Assembly: GCF_000425125.1 (NCBI RefSeq)
Contig: NZ_KE384307.1
Coordinates: 532,508 to 596,507, forward strand
DNA: 64,000 bases
Origin: Paenibacillus taiwanensis DSM 18679
Lineage (GTDB): Bacteria; Bacillota; Bacilli; Paenibacillales; Paenibacillaceae
Direction of reading: 5' to 3'
The notes below the pieces were generated by a model that saw only the letters and a program-made list of their open reading frames with translations, ran no database searches and was not told the DNA's origin. Positions within the stretch are counted from its first letter, which is position 1; each line of letters begins with the position of its first letter. Below, one piece after another: positions 44,960 through 54,660 of the stretch. The position numbers and the translations under genes were made by a program.

Positions 44960-46924
44960 ATGTCTATGATACGAGTAACTTTACCAGATGGTGCTGTTCG
45001 TGAGTACGAACGCGGAGCAACAATTGAAGATGTAGCAGCATCCATTAGCAGCGGGCTAAAGAAAAATGCAGTAGCGGGTAAATTGAATGGAAAAGTGGTT
45101 GACCTGTACACGCCAATTGAGGAAGATGCGGCTGTTGCCATCGTAACGCCTGATTCAGAAGAGGGATTAGAAGTTATTCGTCACAGCTCAGCACATTTAA
45201 TGGCACAGGCGATTAAGCGATTGTATAAGGATGCCGACGTCAAGCTTGGTATCGGACCTGTCATTGAAGAAGGTTTCTATTACGATATCGATATGAACAT
45301 ATCGCTGACGCCTGAGGATCTCGTTAAGATTGAAAAAGAAATGGAGCGTATCGTAAACGAGAACTTGCCGATTCGTCGTCGTGTCGTTTCGCGTGAAGAA
45401 GCGCTTCGTATTTATGAAGAGATTGGTGACCCTTTAAAATTAGAACTAATTAACGATCTTCCTGCGGATTCAGAGCTTACGATCTACGATCAAGGCGAGT
45501 TTTTCGATTTATGCCGCGGACCACACGTGCCAAGCACAGCTAAGCTGAAAGTATTTAAATTGCTTAATCTGGCAGGCGCTTACTGGAGAGGCGATGCGAA
45601 GAACAAAATGTTGCAGCGTATTTATGGAACGGCGTTTGTCAAGAAAGCGCAGCTTGATGAGTATCTTCATTATTTGGAAGAAGCAAAGAAACGTGATCAC
45701 CGCAAGCTCGGTAAAGAGTTGAAAATCTTCACATTTTCTCGTGAAGTGGGACAAGGTCTGCCGATCTGGCTTCCTAATGGGGCTACACTTCGTCGTACGA
45801 TGGAGCGTTATATTGTAGACATGGAGGAACGTCTTGGCTACAACCACGTGTATACACCTGTCTTGGCTAACGTAGATTTGTACAAAACTTCCGGTCACTG
45901 GGAGCACTATCAAGAGGATATGTTCCCTGTGATGGTGATGGATAATGAGGAACTTGTGCTTCGACCGATGAACTGTCCGCATCATATGATGGTTTACAAG
46001 AGCGATATGCGCAGTTATCGCGATCTGCCTATTCGTATCGCAGAACTAGGTATGATGCATCGTTATGAGATGTCAGGGGCGTTAACTGGCTTGCATCGCG
46101 TACGAGCGATGACGCTAAACGACGCGCACATATTCTGTCGTCCAGATCAGATCAAAGAAGAGTTCGCACGAGTCATCAACTTGCTGCGCAAAGTGTATGA
46201 GGACTTCGGCATTAAAGAGTACCGTTTCCGCTTGTCCTACCGTGATCCGCAGGATACGGAAAAGTATTTCCCAGACGATGCGATGTGGGAAATGTCGCAG
46301 CGTATGCTGCGTGAGGTTGTGGAAGAGATGGGCTTGCCGTTCTTTGAAGCAGAAGGAGAGGCGGCCTTCTACGGACCTAAAGTAGACGTCCAAATCAAGA
46401 CTGCACTCGGCAAGGAAGAAACACTTGGAACGGCACAACTGGACTTCCTGCTGCCAGAACGTTTCCAACTGGAATATGTGGGTGAAGATGGACTGAAGCA
46501 CCGCCCGGTAGTTATTCACCGCGGCATCATTAGTACGATGGAACGTATGACGGCTTTCTTGCTTGAGAACTTTGCGGGTGCATTGCCGCTTTGGTTGTCG
46601 CCAGTGCAAGCTAAGATTTTGCCTGTTTCACCGAACTATGAAGAGTATGCTAAGGAAGTCGAAGAGCAGTTGCGCGAAGCAGGTATTCGTGTAGAGGCGG
46701 ATTTACGCAACGAGAAGCTTGGTTATAAGATTCGTGAGGCACAGCTCGAGAAAATGTCTTACATGCTCGTAGTAGGCGAAAATGAGAAAAATAACGGTGC
46801 AGTATCTGTTCGTAAACGCGGTCATGGTGATCTCGGTATGATGTCGGTGGCCGATGCTGTTGCCATGCTGAACGAAGAAATTCGTACACGTAAAATGCCG
46901 GAAGTAAAAGCAGAAGAAGAATAA
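44960..46924 (+). CDS. thrS: Threonine--tRNA ligase
   Basis: A 654-residue threonyl-tRNA synthetase with all usual parts: N-terminal TGS domain (about 1-63), the editing domain with [15 protein letters not shown] (the H-x3-H zinc-like site) and CRGPHVPST, the class II core with motif 2 [17 protein letters not shown] and zinc ligands in RPMNCPHHM, motif 3 [11 protein letters not shown], and the C-terminal anticodon-binding domain. AAGGGGG precedes the ATG. Transcription is controlled by the T-box leader; a terminator follows. Confidence 0.98.
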   Translation: MSMIRVTLPDGAVREYERGATIEDVAASISSGLKKNAVAGKLNGKVVDLYTPIEEDAAVAIVTPDSEEGLEVIRHSSAHLMAQAIKRLYKDADVKLGIGPVIEEGFYYDIDMNISLTPEDLVKIEKEMERIVNENLPIRRRVVSREEALRIYEEIGDPLKLELINDLPADSELTIYDQGEFFDLCRGPHVPSTAKLKVFKLLNLAGAYWRGDAKNKMLQRIYGTAFVKKAQLDEYLHYLEEAKKRDHRKLGKELKIFTFSREVGQGLPIWLPNGATLRRTMERYIVDMEERLGYNHVYTPVLANVDLYKTSGHWEHYQEDMFPVMVMDNEELVLRPMNCPHHMMVYKSDMRSYRDLPIRIAELGMMHRYEMSGALTGLHRVRAMTLNDAHIFCRPDQIKEEFARVINLLRKVYEDFGIKEYRFRLSYRDPQDTEKYFPDDAMWEMSQRMLREVVEEMGLPFFEAEGEAAFYGPKVDVQIKTALGKEETLGTAQLDFLLPERFQLEYVGEDGLKHRPVVIHRGIISTMERMTAFLLENFAGALPLWLSPVQAKILPVSPNYEEYAKEVEEQLREAGIRVEADLRNEKLGYKIREAQLEKMSYMLVVGENEKNNGAVSVRKRGHGDLGMMSVADAVAMLNEEIRTRKMPEVKAEEE

Positions 46925-46981
46925 ATATTGAGTAGACGCAGAACTGTTCGTTAGGAATGATCCTGTACGCTGCTCATGATT

Positions 46982-47023
46982 AATGCTCGACCTATGCTAT
47001 TGGCATATGGTCGAGCATTTTTT
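46982..47023 (+). terminator. Terminator after thrS
   Basis: AATGCTCGACC pairs with GGTCGAGCATT with an inner TATGC/GCATA stem, followed by TTTTTT. Confidence 0.92.
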
Positions 47024-47122
47024 GTTAGCACATCTTTTAATGTCGCAGGTGTTCTTTTTTTGTCGAAAATGAATAAAAGAAAATGGTGCTGGACATCCTT
47101 CCCACTAGGGAGGAGTGACCAT

Positions 47123-47983
47123 ATGTTTACAGTACGTATGAATGGTAGTAAACAAAGAACATCAACTGTGTGGAGTGACATCATCGTGAAAGTGAACAGG
47201 CTGTCGTTGTGGGTGTGCTGTATGTTGGTAGTATTAGGCGTGAGCTTGGTGAGTGAGCCGTATGCTCAAGTCCAAGCAGCACACATTACACATAGTATGA
47301 TGACGCAGCATCAGCGTGAGCAGCTAGCATGGAATACGATTGGAAAATGGTTCTATGCCAACCATGTGACTGAACACGGTGCAGTTCGTCATCTGCAACA
47401 AAATACAGTAAGTAGTATGAAAGTTAACCATTTGACCGTAACGCAATCGAACCTGTTTGTATACGTAGACACGCAACATAAATCTGCTGCTGCACCAAAG
47501 AAAAATACGGATCAAGCTGTATCGACTAGTGGCCGCTTGCTTTATAACGATGAGCTGTATGCACCTGTGCAAGCGCAGGTTGAAAAGGAAGTGACGGTGG
47601 TTGCCACCGGTTATACCGCAGGAATCGAGTCAACTGGGAAGAAACCAGGGCATCCTGAGTATGGCATTACCTATTCCGGTGTAAAAGTACGACGTGACTA
47701 TGTGTCTACAATTGCGGCAGATTTGTCCGTGTTCCCGCTGGGGACTATTCTGTATATTCCAGGGTACGGATATGGTATAGTCGCAGATATTGGCTCGAAA
47801 ATTAAGGGGAAGAAATTAGATCTTTATTTTGATACAACGAAGCAGGTTTATAAGCAATGGGGTAAAAAAGAAGTAGAGGTTCAAGTCATTCAGCTCGGTC
47901 AGGGCAAAGTGACAGAGAAATGGCTAAACCAGCTTAACGAAACGGTTGTCAAACATCGTGGCATACCGAAAAAACCTCTGTAG
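47123..47983 (+). CDS. 3D-domain exported protein
   Basis: A 286-residue predicted secreted or membrane-anchored protein. ATG 47123 has GGGAGGAG 7 nt upstream; the frame is open further upstream, into the terminator, and is not used. A hydrophobic segment [18 protein letters not shown] (about 35-52) ends near AQAAH. The C-terminal 3D domain (about 195-270) is clear: [56 protein letters not shown], containing the conserved aspartates. 3D proteins include lytic transglycosylase-like cell wall enzymes; no LysM or SH3 domain is attached. Confidence 0.87.
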   Translation: MFTVRMNGSKQRTSTVWSDIIVKVNRLSLWVCCMLVVLGVSLVSEPYAQVQAAHITHSMMTQHQREQLAWNTIGKWFYANHVTEHGAVRHLQQNTVSSMKVNHLTVTQSNLFVYVDTQHKSAAAPKKNTDQAVSTSGRLLYNDELYAPVQAQVEKEVTVVATGYTAGIESTGKKPGHPEYGITYSGVKVRRDYVSTIAADLSVFPLGTILYIPGYGYGIVADIGSKIKGKKLDLYFDTTKQVYKQWGKKEVEVQVIQLGQGKVTEKWLNQLNETVVKHRGIPKKPL

Positions 47984-48153
47984 GTCCCGTCAACTGTTGA
48001 AGACGCATATGAATGGCAATAAACGGTTAATTACACCAAATGGTTGATCGTATATTGCGGCTATACGATTCGCATAATACTTGATGGAGGCACGAAAGTG
48101 TACTTCGAATGCTAGGTATTAGAACAGCGTGATCGTATAGGAGGTGACACTAG

Positions 48154-48291
48154 ATGGGTAAAAACAACAAAAAAAGTAAATTGGGTGCTAACCAAACGTT
48201 TAATGCTGAATTTGCTGCTGAGGCAGCAGGGGTATCCAATGTAGCCAACAAGCCTGCTAAAGGGCAATCTCAAAAGCCGCAGCAACAATAA
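48154..48291 (+). CDS. Gamma-type SASP-like small protein
   Basis: A 45-residue polar protein, absent from long-frame lists. AGGAGGTGAC precedes the ATG. The start is basic (MGKNNKKSKLG), the middle FNAEFAAEAAGVSNV recalls the EFA-[AS]E segment of gamma-type small acid-soluble spore proteins, and the tail is Gln/Lys rich. Cys and Trp are absent, as in SASPs. A SASP call is inference from composition and this motif. Confidence 0.65.
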   Translation: MGKNNKKSKLGANQTFNAEFAAEAAGVSNVANKPAKGQSQKPQQQ

Positions 48292-48347
48292 TACACGCAG
48301 CATGGATGTTAACGTACCACGTGCCATATAAATGATTGAGGTAATAG

Positions 48348-48393
48348 GCTGTCTTAAAAGTCATCAACAGATGACCAAAAGACAGCTTTTTTT
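48348..48393 (+). terminator. Terminator after the SASP-like gene
   Basis: GCTGTCTT/AAGACAGC outer stem, with inner GTCATC/GATGAC pairing, and seven T. Confidence 0.9.
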
Positions 48394-48602
48394 CGTTAAC
48401 ATCATCTGCTTTCTATACGAACATTGCATTTATCATTATGATACACAATGGTCTGATTTACCATCTTCTCCGTCTGGAGACTGAGAACGGATTCAATCCC
48501 TCGGCGCTATGCGGCAGCTTATATTTCCTTTACAATACAAGTATAAGTATAGATAACACAGTAAATCGAATGCAGCATAGCATAATAAAGCGAGGGATTA
48601 AA
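48394..48602. other. Intergenic region upstream of liaF
   Basis: With the terminator it makes a 311-nt gap. The frame of liaF is open back to 48438 but lacks a ribosome site there. I see no clearly recognisable promoter or LiaR box by eye. Confidence 0.4.
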
Positions 48603-49658
48603 ATGAATGAGTACAATCGCGGAAGATGGTTTGGCGGTTTCGTACTAATCTGTATCGGACTTATGTTTCTGTTACAGCAATGGGGCTACGTATCATTTAA
48701 TATTGGTGATTTAATAAGCACCTATTGGCCACTCATCGTCATATTTGTAGGAATTAGCGGGTTGTTGCAAGGTGGTTTCTGGGGTGTGTTCCCATTAGGG
48801 GTTGGTGTTTATTTCTTATTGAGGAACCTAGATATTGTGACGTTATCGATGGGAGATTTTATCAAGCTTGCATTTCCGTTTGCGCTTATCGTAGGGGGGA
48901 TTTTTATTTTGTTCCGTCCTCGACATTCACGTTACCAAGGGCACAGCCGCAATGAATGGAAAGCCAATCGGGAGGAATGGAAAGTCAAACGCAAAGAATG
49001 GAAAGCAGCTCAAAAGCAGCAATGGAAGTCTGGTTGTAACAAGGGGAATGAGGACGTTACCGAATATCCTGACTACAGCAACTATCCAGACCCTTTTAAA
49101 GATGTTGATTACTCCGCACCTAACAAGCAGTCTAGTAGCAATAAGACAACCGACCATTCAAATGTAGGAACAGATCCACATCAATATGATTTTAATGCAG
49201 AACCACATAAACAATATACAACTTCTGATGCGGATAAAGGTCGTATGTACAGTGAACCTTTGTTTGGCAAGCATCGTACCGTTGTGAACAAATCAGGTTT
49301 TATTGGTGACATTCATATGGGGCAGGATTTTTGGGAACTGAAGCCGATGAATGTGTCTCATTTTATCGGAGACACGACGCTTGATTTGACCAAAGCTCAA
49401 ATTTCTTACGGCGAAACCAAAATTAACATCTCAAGCTTTGTTGGCGATGTAAAGGTATACATTCCGAATGATGTGGATTTGGGTGTAGTTGTCACCTCGA
49501 CCTCCTTTATCGGTGATGTGCGTGTATTGGATATGGAAGAGGGCGGCTTCCTTCGTAATGTACAAGCAGAAACACCTCAGTTTTACGAGGCGGGCAAAAA
49601 AGTGCGCATTATTGTAAGTACGTTTATCGGTGATGTCAAAGTGATGAGGGTAGGGTAG
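48603..49658 (+). CDS. liaF: LiaF-like cell-envelope stress protein
   Basis: A 351-residue membrane protein. ATG 48603 is the likely start. Four hydrophobic helices lie in the first 105 residues (GGFVLICIGLMFLLQQWG and others), then a basic stretch with repeated EWK units (NEWKAN, EEWKVK, KEWKAA). A polar linker leads to a C-terminal beta-repeat domain with five F-[IV]-G-D motifs (GFIGDIH, HFIGDTT, SFVGDVK, SFIGDVR, TFIGDVK). It is followed by the LiaS and LiaR genes, so this is the LiaFSR system in which LiaF inhibits LiaS until the envelope is stressed. Confidence 0.88.
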   Translation: MNEYNRGRWFGGFVLICIGLMFLLQQWGYVSFNIGDLISTYWPLIVIFVGISGLLQGGFWGVFPLGVGVYFLLRNLDIVTLSMGDFIKLAFPFALIVGGIFILFRPRHSRYQGHSRNEWKANREEWKVKRKEWKAAQKQQWKSGCNKGNEDVTEYPDYSNYPDPFKDVDYSAPNKQSSSNKTTDHSNVGTDPHQYDFNAEPHKQYTTSDADKGRMYSEPLFGKHRTVVNKSGFIGDIHMGQDFWELKPMNVSHFIGDTTLDLTKAQISYGETKINISSFVGDVKVYIPNDVDLGVVVTSTSFIGDVRVLDMEEGGFLRNVQAETPQFYEAGKKVRIIVSTFIGDVKVMRVG

Positions 49659-49663
49659 AACGA

Positions 49664-50764
49664 ATGGTGATGAAGTGGTTTCGGAATGCTCGGAGTGCAA
49701 AGTGGGAGCTGCTATTCACTTTTATCATATCTGGGTGTGTCATCATTAGTGTGCTCTGGTTCGGATTAGTTCACGGTGGAGAATGGGGCAGCGGCTTAAA
49801 TTGGTGGTTGTATGGCATTATCACAGTGCTTATTGTGTCGGCGATTACTGGATATATATCAGGTGTTCGCTTGCAGCGAAGGTTGGATGTACTTCATTTA
49901 AGCATGATGCAAGTGACCAAAGGAAATTGGTCCGCTCGAATTCCTGATGATGAGGACGCTTCTTTCGCCCGACTCTATTCTGATTTTAATGCGATGATGC
50001 AAACGATGGAGCATAAATTACGTCTGCTGCAAAAGCTGTCTGAGCAGCAGACGATTGATTGGGAGCGAGAAAGCGAAGCGATTGTTCAAGAAGAGCGGAA
50101 GCGGCTGGCGCGTGACCTGCATGACACGGTCAGCCAGCAGCTTTTTGCGTTGCATATGTCCTCTTCTTCTTTACCAAAGGTGATGGAACTGGACATGAAC
50201 CGTGCCAAGGTAGTCGTCGAGCAACTGATTCAGATGTCTCATATCGCGCAGCGGCAGATGAGGGGGCTGATCGCGCAACTGCGTCCGATCGAATTAGATG
50301 GCAAAACGTTGGAGGAAGCGCTGGAGCGCTGGTTCCCTGACTATTGCAATCAGAACGGACTGAAGGGCAAGATCGACATCCAATTGCATGAAGGTTTATC
50401 GGAAGTGAAGGAACATCAATGCTTTTTGATGATTCAAGAAGCAATGGCTAATGTTGTGAAGCATGCACAAGCAAGGCAAGTGACATTGACGATGCAGGAA
50501 ACAGATAGCCGGATTGTACTTGTAGTCGCGGATGATGGCAGAGGGTTTGATATGAACAAGACTGCGCACGGAGGCAGTTACGGTTTATCCACGATGCGGG
50601 AACGTGTGGACAAGTTAGGTGGGCATATGGACCTTGTTAGCCAACCGGGTGCAGGCACGACGATACGGGTACACATCCCTTTATTTGAAGAAACGGAATC
50701 AATTGAAGCAGCTAACATAAATGAAGTAATTGAAGTAAATGGACTAAATAAAGTTAAGGAGTAA
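49664..50764 (+). CDS. liaS: LiaS-like sensor histidine kinase
   Basis: A 366-residue membrane kinase. Two N-terminal membrane helices (about 14-35 and 45-65) enclose a short loop; a HAMP-like linker follows. The HisKA_3 site is KRLARDLHDTVSQQLFAL with phospho-acceptor His near 153, and the ATPase domain has an N box (IQEAMANVVKHA) and G box (DDGRGFD). It lies 5 nt after liaF and upstream of liaR. This short-loop kinase is the intramembrane-sensing type that detects lipid II cycle damage in relatives. Confidence 0.9.
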   Translation: MVMKWFRNARSAKWELLFTFIISGCVIISVLWFGLVHGGEWGSGLNWWLYGIITVLIVSAITGYISGVRLQRRLDVLHLSMMQVTKGNWSARIPDDEDASFARLYSDFNAMMQTMEHKLRLLQKLSEQQTIDWERESEAIVQEERKRLARDLHDTVSQQLFALHMSSSSLPKVMELDMNRAKVVVEQLIQMSHIAQRQMRGLIAQLRPIELDGKTLEEALERWFPDYCNQNGLKGKIDIQLHEGLSEVKEHQCFLMIQEAMANVVKHAQARQVTLTMQETDSRIVLVVADDGRGFDMNKTAHGGSYGLSTMRERVDKLGGHMDLVSQPGAGTTIRVHIPLFEETESIEAANINEVIEVNGLNKVKE

Positions 50765-50849
50765 ATGAAGTAGACAAAGCGAATGATCAATATGCCGTAA
50801 TTGTTGTGCAATTGGGAGCAGGGATGGAGCTAGATGGAGGGGGAAGCAA

Positions 50850-51503
50850 ATGAGTAAGATGACCGTGTTTCTCGTAGATGATCACGAAATGGTTCGACTC
50901 GGCTTGAAGACATACTTGATGCTTGATCCTGATATTGATGTGATTGGGGAAGCAAGCGGAGGCTTAGATGCAATTGAGCAAATTAGCAAACGAAGTGATG
51001 CGCTGCCGGATCTAGTGCTGATGGACTTGATGATGCCGGATATGGACGGAGTTGAGGCTACTAGACAGCTCATTTTAAAATATCCTAAGCTTCGGATCGT
51101 TATGCTGACGAGCTTTATGGAAGATGAGCAGGTTGTCGCTGCAATCCAAGCGGGAGCAACAAGTTATGTGCTCAAAACCGTATCGGCAGAAGATCTTATT
51201 TATGCGATACGAGGTGCTTTTCGTGGAATGCCTGTAATGAGCGGAGAAGTGTCACAGGCATTAACACGTGGACTTCGTAAACGTGCTGCACGACCTGATG
51301 ATGAGGGCTTAACGGAGCGCGAGAAAGAAGTGCTTCTCCTTATTGCAGACGGCAAATCTAATAAAGATATTTCGGATGAGCTTCATATTAGCATTAAAAC
51401 GGTAAAAACGCATGTCTCCAATCTTCTTATGAAATGTGAGATGCAGGATCGTACGCAATTGGCTGTATACGCTCATCGAAAAGGATGGGTTAAATTAAGT
51501 TAA
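50850..51503 (+). CDS. liaR: LiaR-like response regulator
   Basis: A 217-residue NarL-type regulator. The receiver has acidic residues DDHE near residue 9-12, phospho-acceptor Asp near 59 (VLMDLMMPD) and the Lys in VLKTVS. The LuxR-type helix-turn-helix is LTEREKEVLLLIADGKSN, with recognition helix ISIKTVKTHVSNLL. GGAGGGGGAAG precedes the ATG. It partners the kinase upstream. Confidence 0.92.
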   Translation: MSKMTVFLVDDHEMVRLGLKTYLMLDPDIDVIGEASGGLDAIEQISKRSDALPDLVLMDLMMPDMDGVEATRQLILKYPKLRIVMLTSFMEDEQVVAAIQAGATSYVLKTVSAEDLIYAIRGAFRGMPVMSGEVSQALTRGLRKRAARPDDEGLTEREKEVLLLIADGKSNKDISDELHISIKTVKTHVSNLLMKCEMQDRTQLAVYAHRKGWVKLS

Positions 51504-51550
51504 GTTGAACCATCCTAATGGTAACTATCATTAGGAAGAAGGTTGTCAGC

Positions 51551-51961
51551 ATGCGTGAAATAGATAGTTCGATTTCTGGACGTCAATATCGATATGATGG
51601 AATTAAGGAAGTATTAGAATCATGTGGATTCGCAGTCGGAGGAAATTGGAATTATAAAGGCGGCAGCTTTGACAAGTCAGTGGAGACACACGAGGATGTT
51701 GTTGTACGTATCCCATTTCTAGCGATTGATGGCCCCTTTGACGCAGAGTCAGATAATGAAACGATTATCGAGCTGCATAGTCCATTGGTCCTGAAACATG
51801 TGGTGCAGCGAGGCAATGATCCCCATGCAGAAATGCACCTGATGGGCGCACTGATCGATCAATTCCAAACGCCTGTACAGCCTGATGCTGAAGTGTCCGA
51901 TGAAGAATGGAAGGCGGGCCGACAGCTCATCTTGCAGATTGAATACAAATTGAACAAATAA
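51551..51961 (+). CDS. YugN-like family protein
   Basis: A 136-residue soluble protein starting at ATG 51551 (AGGAAGAAGG upstream). FAVGGNWNYKGGSFDKSV, then VVRIPFLAIDGPFD and the later LVLKHVVQRG, match the YugN-like family of Bacillus. Function unknown. It lies 48 nt after liaR and could be read through from that operon; a terminator follows. Confidence 0.75.
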   Translation: MREIDSSISGRQYRYDGIKEVLESCGFAVGGNWNYKGGSFDKSVETHEDVVVRIPFLAIDGPFDAESDNETIIELHSPLVLKHVVQRGNDPHAEMHLMGALIDQFQTPVQPDAEVSDEEWKAGRQLILQIEYKLNK

Positions 51962-51974
51962 TACCACTTGAAAG

Positions 51975-52027
51975 CAGCTTATCTTCTATCTCAAGCTTAT
52001 AGAGATGGAGAGATGAGCTGTTTTTTT
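51975..52027 (+). terminator. Terminator after YugN-like gene
   Basis: CAGCTTATCTTCTATCTC pairs with GAGATGGAGAGATGAGCTG with minor mismatches, then seven T. Confidence 0.85.
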
Positions 52028-52063
52028 GTTGATCAATGAGGTTTTATTGTGTTTTATGTTGTT

Positions 52064-52083
52064 TTTAAGGTAAGTTTAAGGTT
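52064..52083 (+). promoter_or_regulatory. Direct repeat, candidate OmpR-type regulator site upstream of htrA
   Basis: TTTAAGGT is repeated as TTTAAGGTaagTTTAAGGTT, with the two copies starting 11 bp apart (52064 and 52075). OmpR/PhoB-type regulators bind such tandem half-sites spaced by one helical turn. The site is 75 nt upstream of htrA, and a two-component system of that class lies just downstream. Regulation is inferred. Confidence 0.5.
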
Positions 52084-52157
52084 GAGAGTGCAAGATAGGA
52101 ACATAACGTTATAGAGAATATCAAAATTGATATCGAACATCGTGGGAGGGGTTCTTT

Positions 52158-53813
52158 ATGGAAGACAATCGCAAACCATTTTCTAATTCCGAATCGGAAC
52201 TGAAACATACATCAGCTCAAGCATCTAATGAGCAGCATCAGGCGGAACAAGAGCAAGCAGCAGGCAAGCAAAGTGATACGCAACAAGGACATTCATCCTA
52301 CTACTATGCCTATGGTCCTTATCAGTCGGTTAATTCGGAAGACACAGCATCTACAACGTCAAGAGATGCATACGGCGCATCCAGTGATGTGCAAGTTACA
52401 CCGCCTAATCCAGTGAAGCCACTGCCGTTTTCAAGTGCGACACGTCAATCCTTTAATCAATATGGTGGTGGTTCAGCAGACGGATCAAACGGGGGATCGG
52501 GGATCGCGCCGCCAGGGAACTGGAATTTTAACAATCAGAAGCCTCAGCGTAAGGGGACGTCGTTTAAGGCTATGTTTGCTTCCTTTATGGCGGGAATGAT
52601 CGTCATCACATCCTTGATGTATGCAGCGGACCGTACGAATTTGTTTACGGGTGAAGCAGCGAGCTCTAACAACCATTCCAGTGAGGCAGCGCAGACAGTT
52701 GTGAACAATACACCAACCCCATTTCCAAATGGAGCTGCGTCGGTAGCAGAGGTTGCCAAGTCGGCCAGTCCAGCAGTTGTTAAGATCGAGACATATGCTT
52801 CCGCACGAAGAGGCGGAGGTGGAGGCTATTCGAACCCTTGGATGGATGATCCGTTCTTTAAGCAATTTTTCGGTGACAACTACGGCGGTAATGGAGGAAA
52901 TGGTGGCAATAATCGTTCGGAAGGCACAACTCCTAAATCTGAATTACAGCCGCTTGGCATCGGAACGGGATTTATTTTTGATAAGAGCGGATATATTTTA
53001 ACGAACAATCACGTGGTTGAAGGCGGAGAAATGGTTCAAGTTACCGTCGAAGGGTATGAGAAGCCGCTCGAAGCAGAGGTGCTCGGTAAGAGCCAAGACC
53101 TTGATCTAGCTGTTCTCAAAATTAAAGGCGAGGATTTTCCAACGTTAAAGCTTGGGAATTCAGATGGGGCACAAGTAGGGGAGCAGTTGGTTGCTATTGG
53201 TAACCCGTCAGGCTTTGATCATACGGTAACTACAGGCGTATTAAGTGCAAAAGAACGTTCAATTAATATTGATGATAATGGCACGACACGCCAATATGAA
53301 CATTTGCTGCAAACGGACGCTTCGATTAATCCAGGCAACTCGGGTGGTCCGCTGCTAAATATGAAAGGCGAAGTAATCGGAATGAACGTTGCGGTGAGCA
53401 AGCAAGCACAAGGTATTGGATTTGCGATTCCATCGAACGTAATCAACAAAGTGGTTGAGAACTTAAAAGCAAACAAAGAAATTCCTAAAGAGCCAAGTCC
53501 GTTCATCGGTGCTACTTTAATGACGATGACAGATGAGATCGCTAAAAAAATCGGTGTCGAAAGCATGGACGGTGCGTTGGTAGCCAACGTGATCTATGGT
53601 TCACCTGCTTATAAAGGGGACTTGCGTGCTTATGATATCATTACGGGCATGGAGGGCCATGCTGTAACTAATAAAGAGGGACTAATTGAGGCGATCCAGA
53701 AGAAAAAAGTCGGGGATGTAGTCTCGTTCCAGGTGTATCGTGATGGCAAGAAGATGGACGTTAAAGTAACGATTGGTGATAAAAATAAATTCGAAAATAT
53801 TGAACAGCCTTAA
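52158..53813 (+). CDS. htrA: HtrA/DegP-type membrane-anchored serine protease
   Basis: A 551-residue protease/chaperone of the HtrA family. A long hydrophilic Ser/Gln-rich N-terminus (about 1-135) precedes one membrane helix (AMFASFMAGMIVITSLM). The catalytic triad is visible: His285 in LTNNHVVEGG, Asp316 in DLDLAVLKI, Ser395 in NPGNSGGPLL. A PDZ domain fills the last 95 residues. A Gly/Asn-rich loop (NYGGNGGNGGNN) lies before the protease domain. GGGAGGGG precedes the ATG. It probably degrades misfolded exported proteins, and the adjacent two-component system may control it. Confidence 0.95.
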   Translation: MEDNRKPFSNSESELKHTSAQASNEQHQAEQEQAAGKQSDTQQGHSSYYYAYGPYQSVNSEDTASTTSRDAYGASSDVQVTPPNPVKPLPFSSATRQSFNQYGGGSADGSNGGSGIAPPGNWNFNNQKPQRKGTSFKAMFASFMAGMIVITSLMYAADRTNLFTGEAASSNNHSSEAAQTVVNNTPTPFPNGAASVAEVAKSASPAVVKIETYASARRGGGGGYSNPWMDDPFFKQFFGDNYGGNGGNGGNNRSEGTTPKSELQPLGIGTGFIFDKSGYILTNNHVVEGGEMVQVTVEGYEKPLEAEVLGKSQDLDLAVLKIKGEDFPTLKLGNSDGAQVGEQLVAIGNPSGFDHTVTTGVLSAKERSINIDDNGTTRQYEHLLQTDASINPGNSGGPLLNMKGEVIGMNVAVSKQAQGIGFAIPSNVINKVVENLKANKEIPKEPSPFIGATLMTMTDEIAKKIGVESMDGALVANVIYGSPAYKGDLRAYDIITGMEGHAVTNKEGLIEAIQKKKVGDVVSFQVYRDGKKMDVKVTIGDKNKFENIEQP

Positions 53814-53862
53814 TAATAGGCTGTGAGGACGATGTAGTATTGGAAACACAATAGTAGAACTA

Positions 53863-53902
53863 GGAAGCGAAGAAAGGATTGCACTTTCTTCGCTTCCTTT
53901 TC
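53863..53902 (+). terminator. Terminator after htrA
   Basis: GGAAGCGAAGAAAG and CTTTCTTCGCTTCC form a perfect 14-bp stem with a 7-nt loop and five T. Confidence 0.92.
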
Positions 53903-53970
53903 TGAAATGGACGTGTCCGTGGTACAATAGATTTAATAAGATGGAACGGTGAAAGGATGACGGCCTGAAC

Positions 53971-54657
53971 ATGCGCTCTTACATTTTAATCGTAGATGAT
54001 GATGAGAAGATTACGTCCATGCTCCGCCGAGGCCTTGTCTTTGAAGGCTTTGAAGTGAATACGGCTTCTAACGGGACAGAGGGACTACGGGAGATGATTG
54101 TGCGTGAGCCGGACTTGCTTGTGCTAGACGTGATGATGCCAGAAGTAGATGGCTGGGAAGTAGTGCGCCGGATGAGAGAGGCGGGTAGCTCTGTGCCTGT
54201 ATTAATGTTAACGGCTAAAGATGAAGTGCAAGATCGCGTGAAAGGGTTGGACTTAGGGGCGGATGATTATTTGGTCAAGCCATTTGCCTTGGAGGAACTG
54301 CTTGCACGTGTTCGGGCTTTGCTTAGACGTCGGACAGACAGCGAAGGTGGCAACCATCGTCTCGCATACGAGGACCTGTTATTGGATCTGCATACACGTG
54401 AAGTTAAACGCGGCAATCATATGATTGAGTTAACAGCGAAGGAGTTTGAGCTGTTGCATCTGTTTATGCAGAACCCGAAGCGAGTGCTTCCTCGTGATGT
54501 CATTATGGAGAAAATTTGGGGTTACGACTATAGTGGTGAGTCCAACGTACTCGAAGTGTATATTGCAATGTTAAGACAAAAAACAGAAGAACATAGCGGA
54601 AAACGAATTATACAGACGATTCGTGGTACTGGCTACGTGTTGAGAGGGGACACATAA
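53971..54657 (+). CDS. OmpR/PhoB-family response regulator
   Basis: A 228-residue regulator. The receiver has DDDEK near residue 8-12, phospho-acceptor Asp near 53 (LVLDVMMPEVDG) and Lys in YLVKPFALEEL. The winged helix has the C-terminal pattern ELTAKEFELLHLFMQ and GESNVLEVYIAMLRQKTE. It stops 3 nt before the kinase gene. It resembles CssR/PhoP-type regulators; exact identity is uncertain. Confidence 0.92.
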   Translation: MRSYILIVDDDEKITSMLRRGLVFEGFEVNTASNGTEGLREMIVREPDLLVLDVMMPEVDGWEVVRRMREAGSSVPVLMLTAKDEVQDRVKGLDLGADDYLVKPFALEELLARVRALLRRRTDSEGGNHRLAYEDLLLDLHTREVKRGNHMIELTAKEFELLHLFMQNPKRVLPRDVIMEKIWGYDYSGESNVLEVYIAMLRQKTEEHSGKRIIQTIRGTGYVLRGDT

Positions 54658-54660
54658 CGG

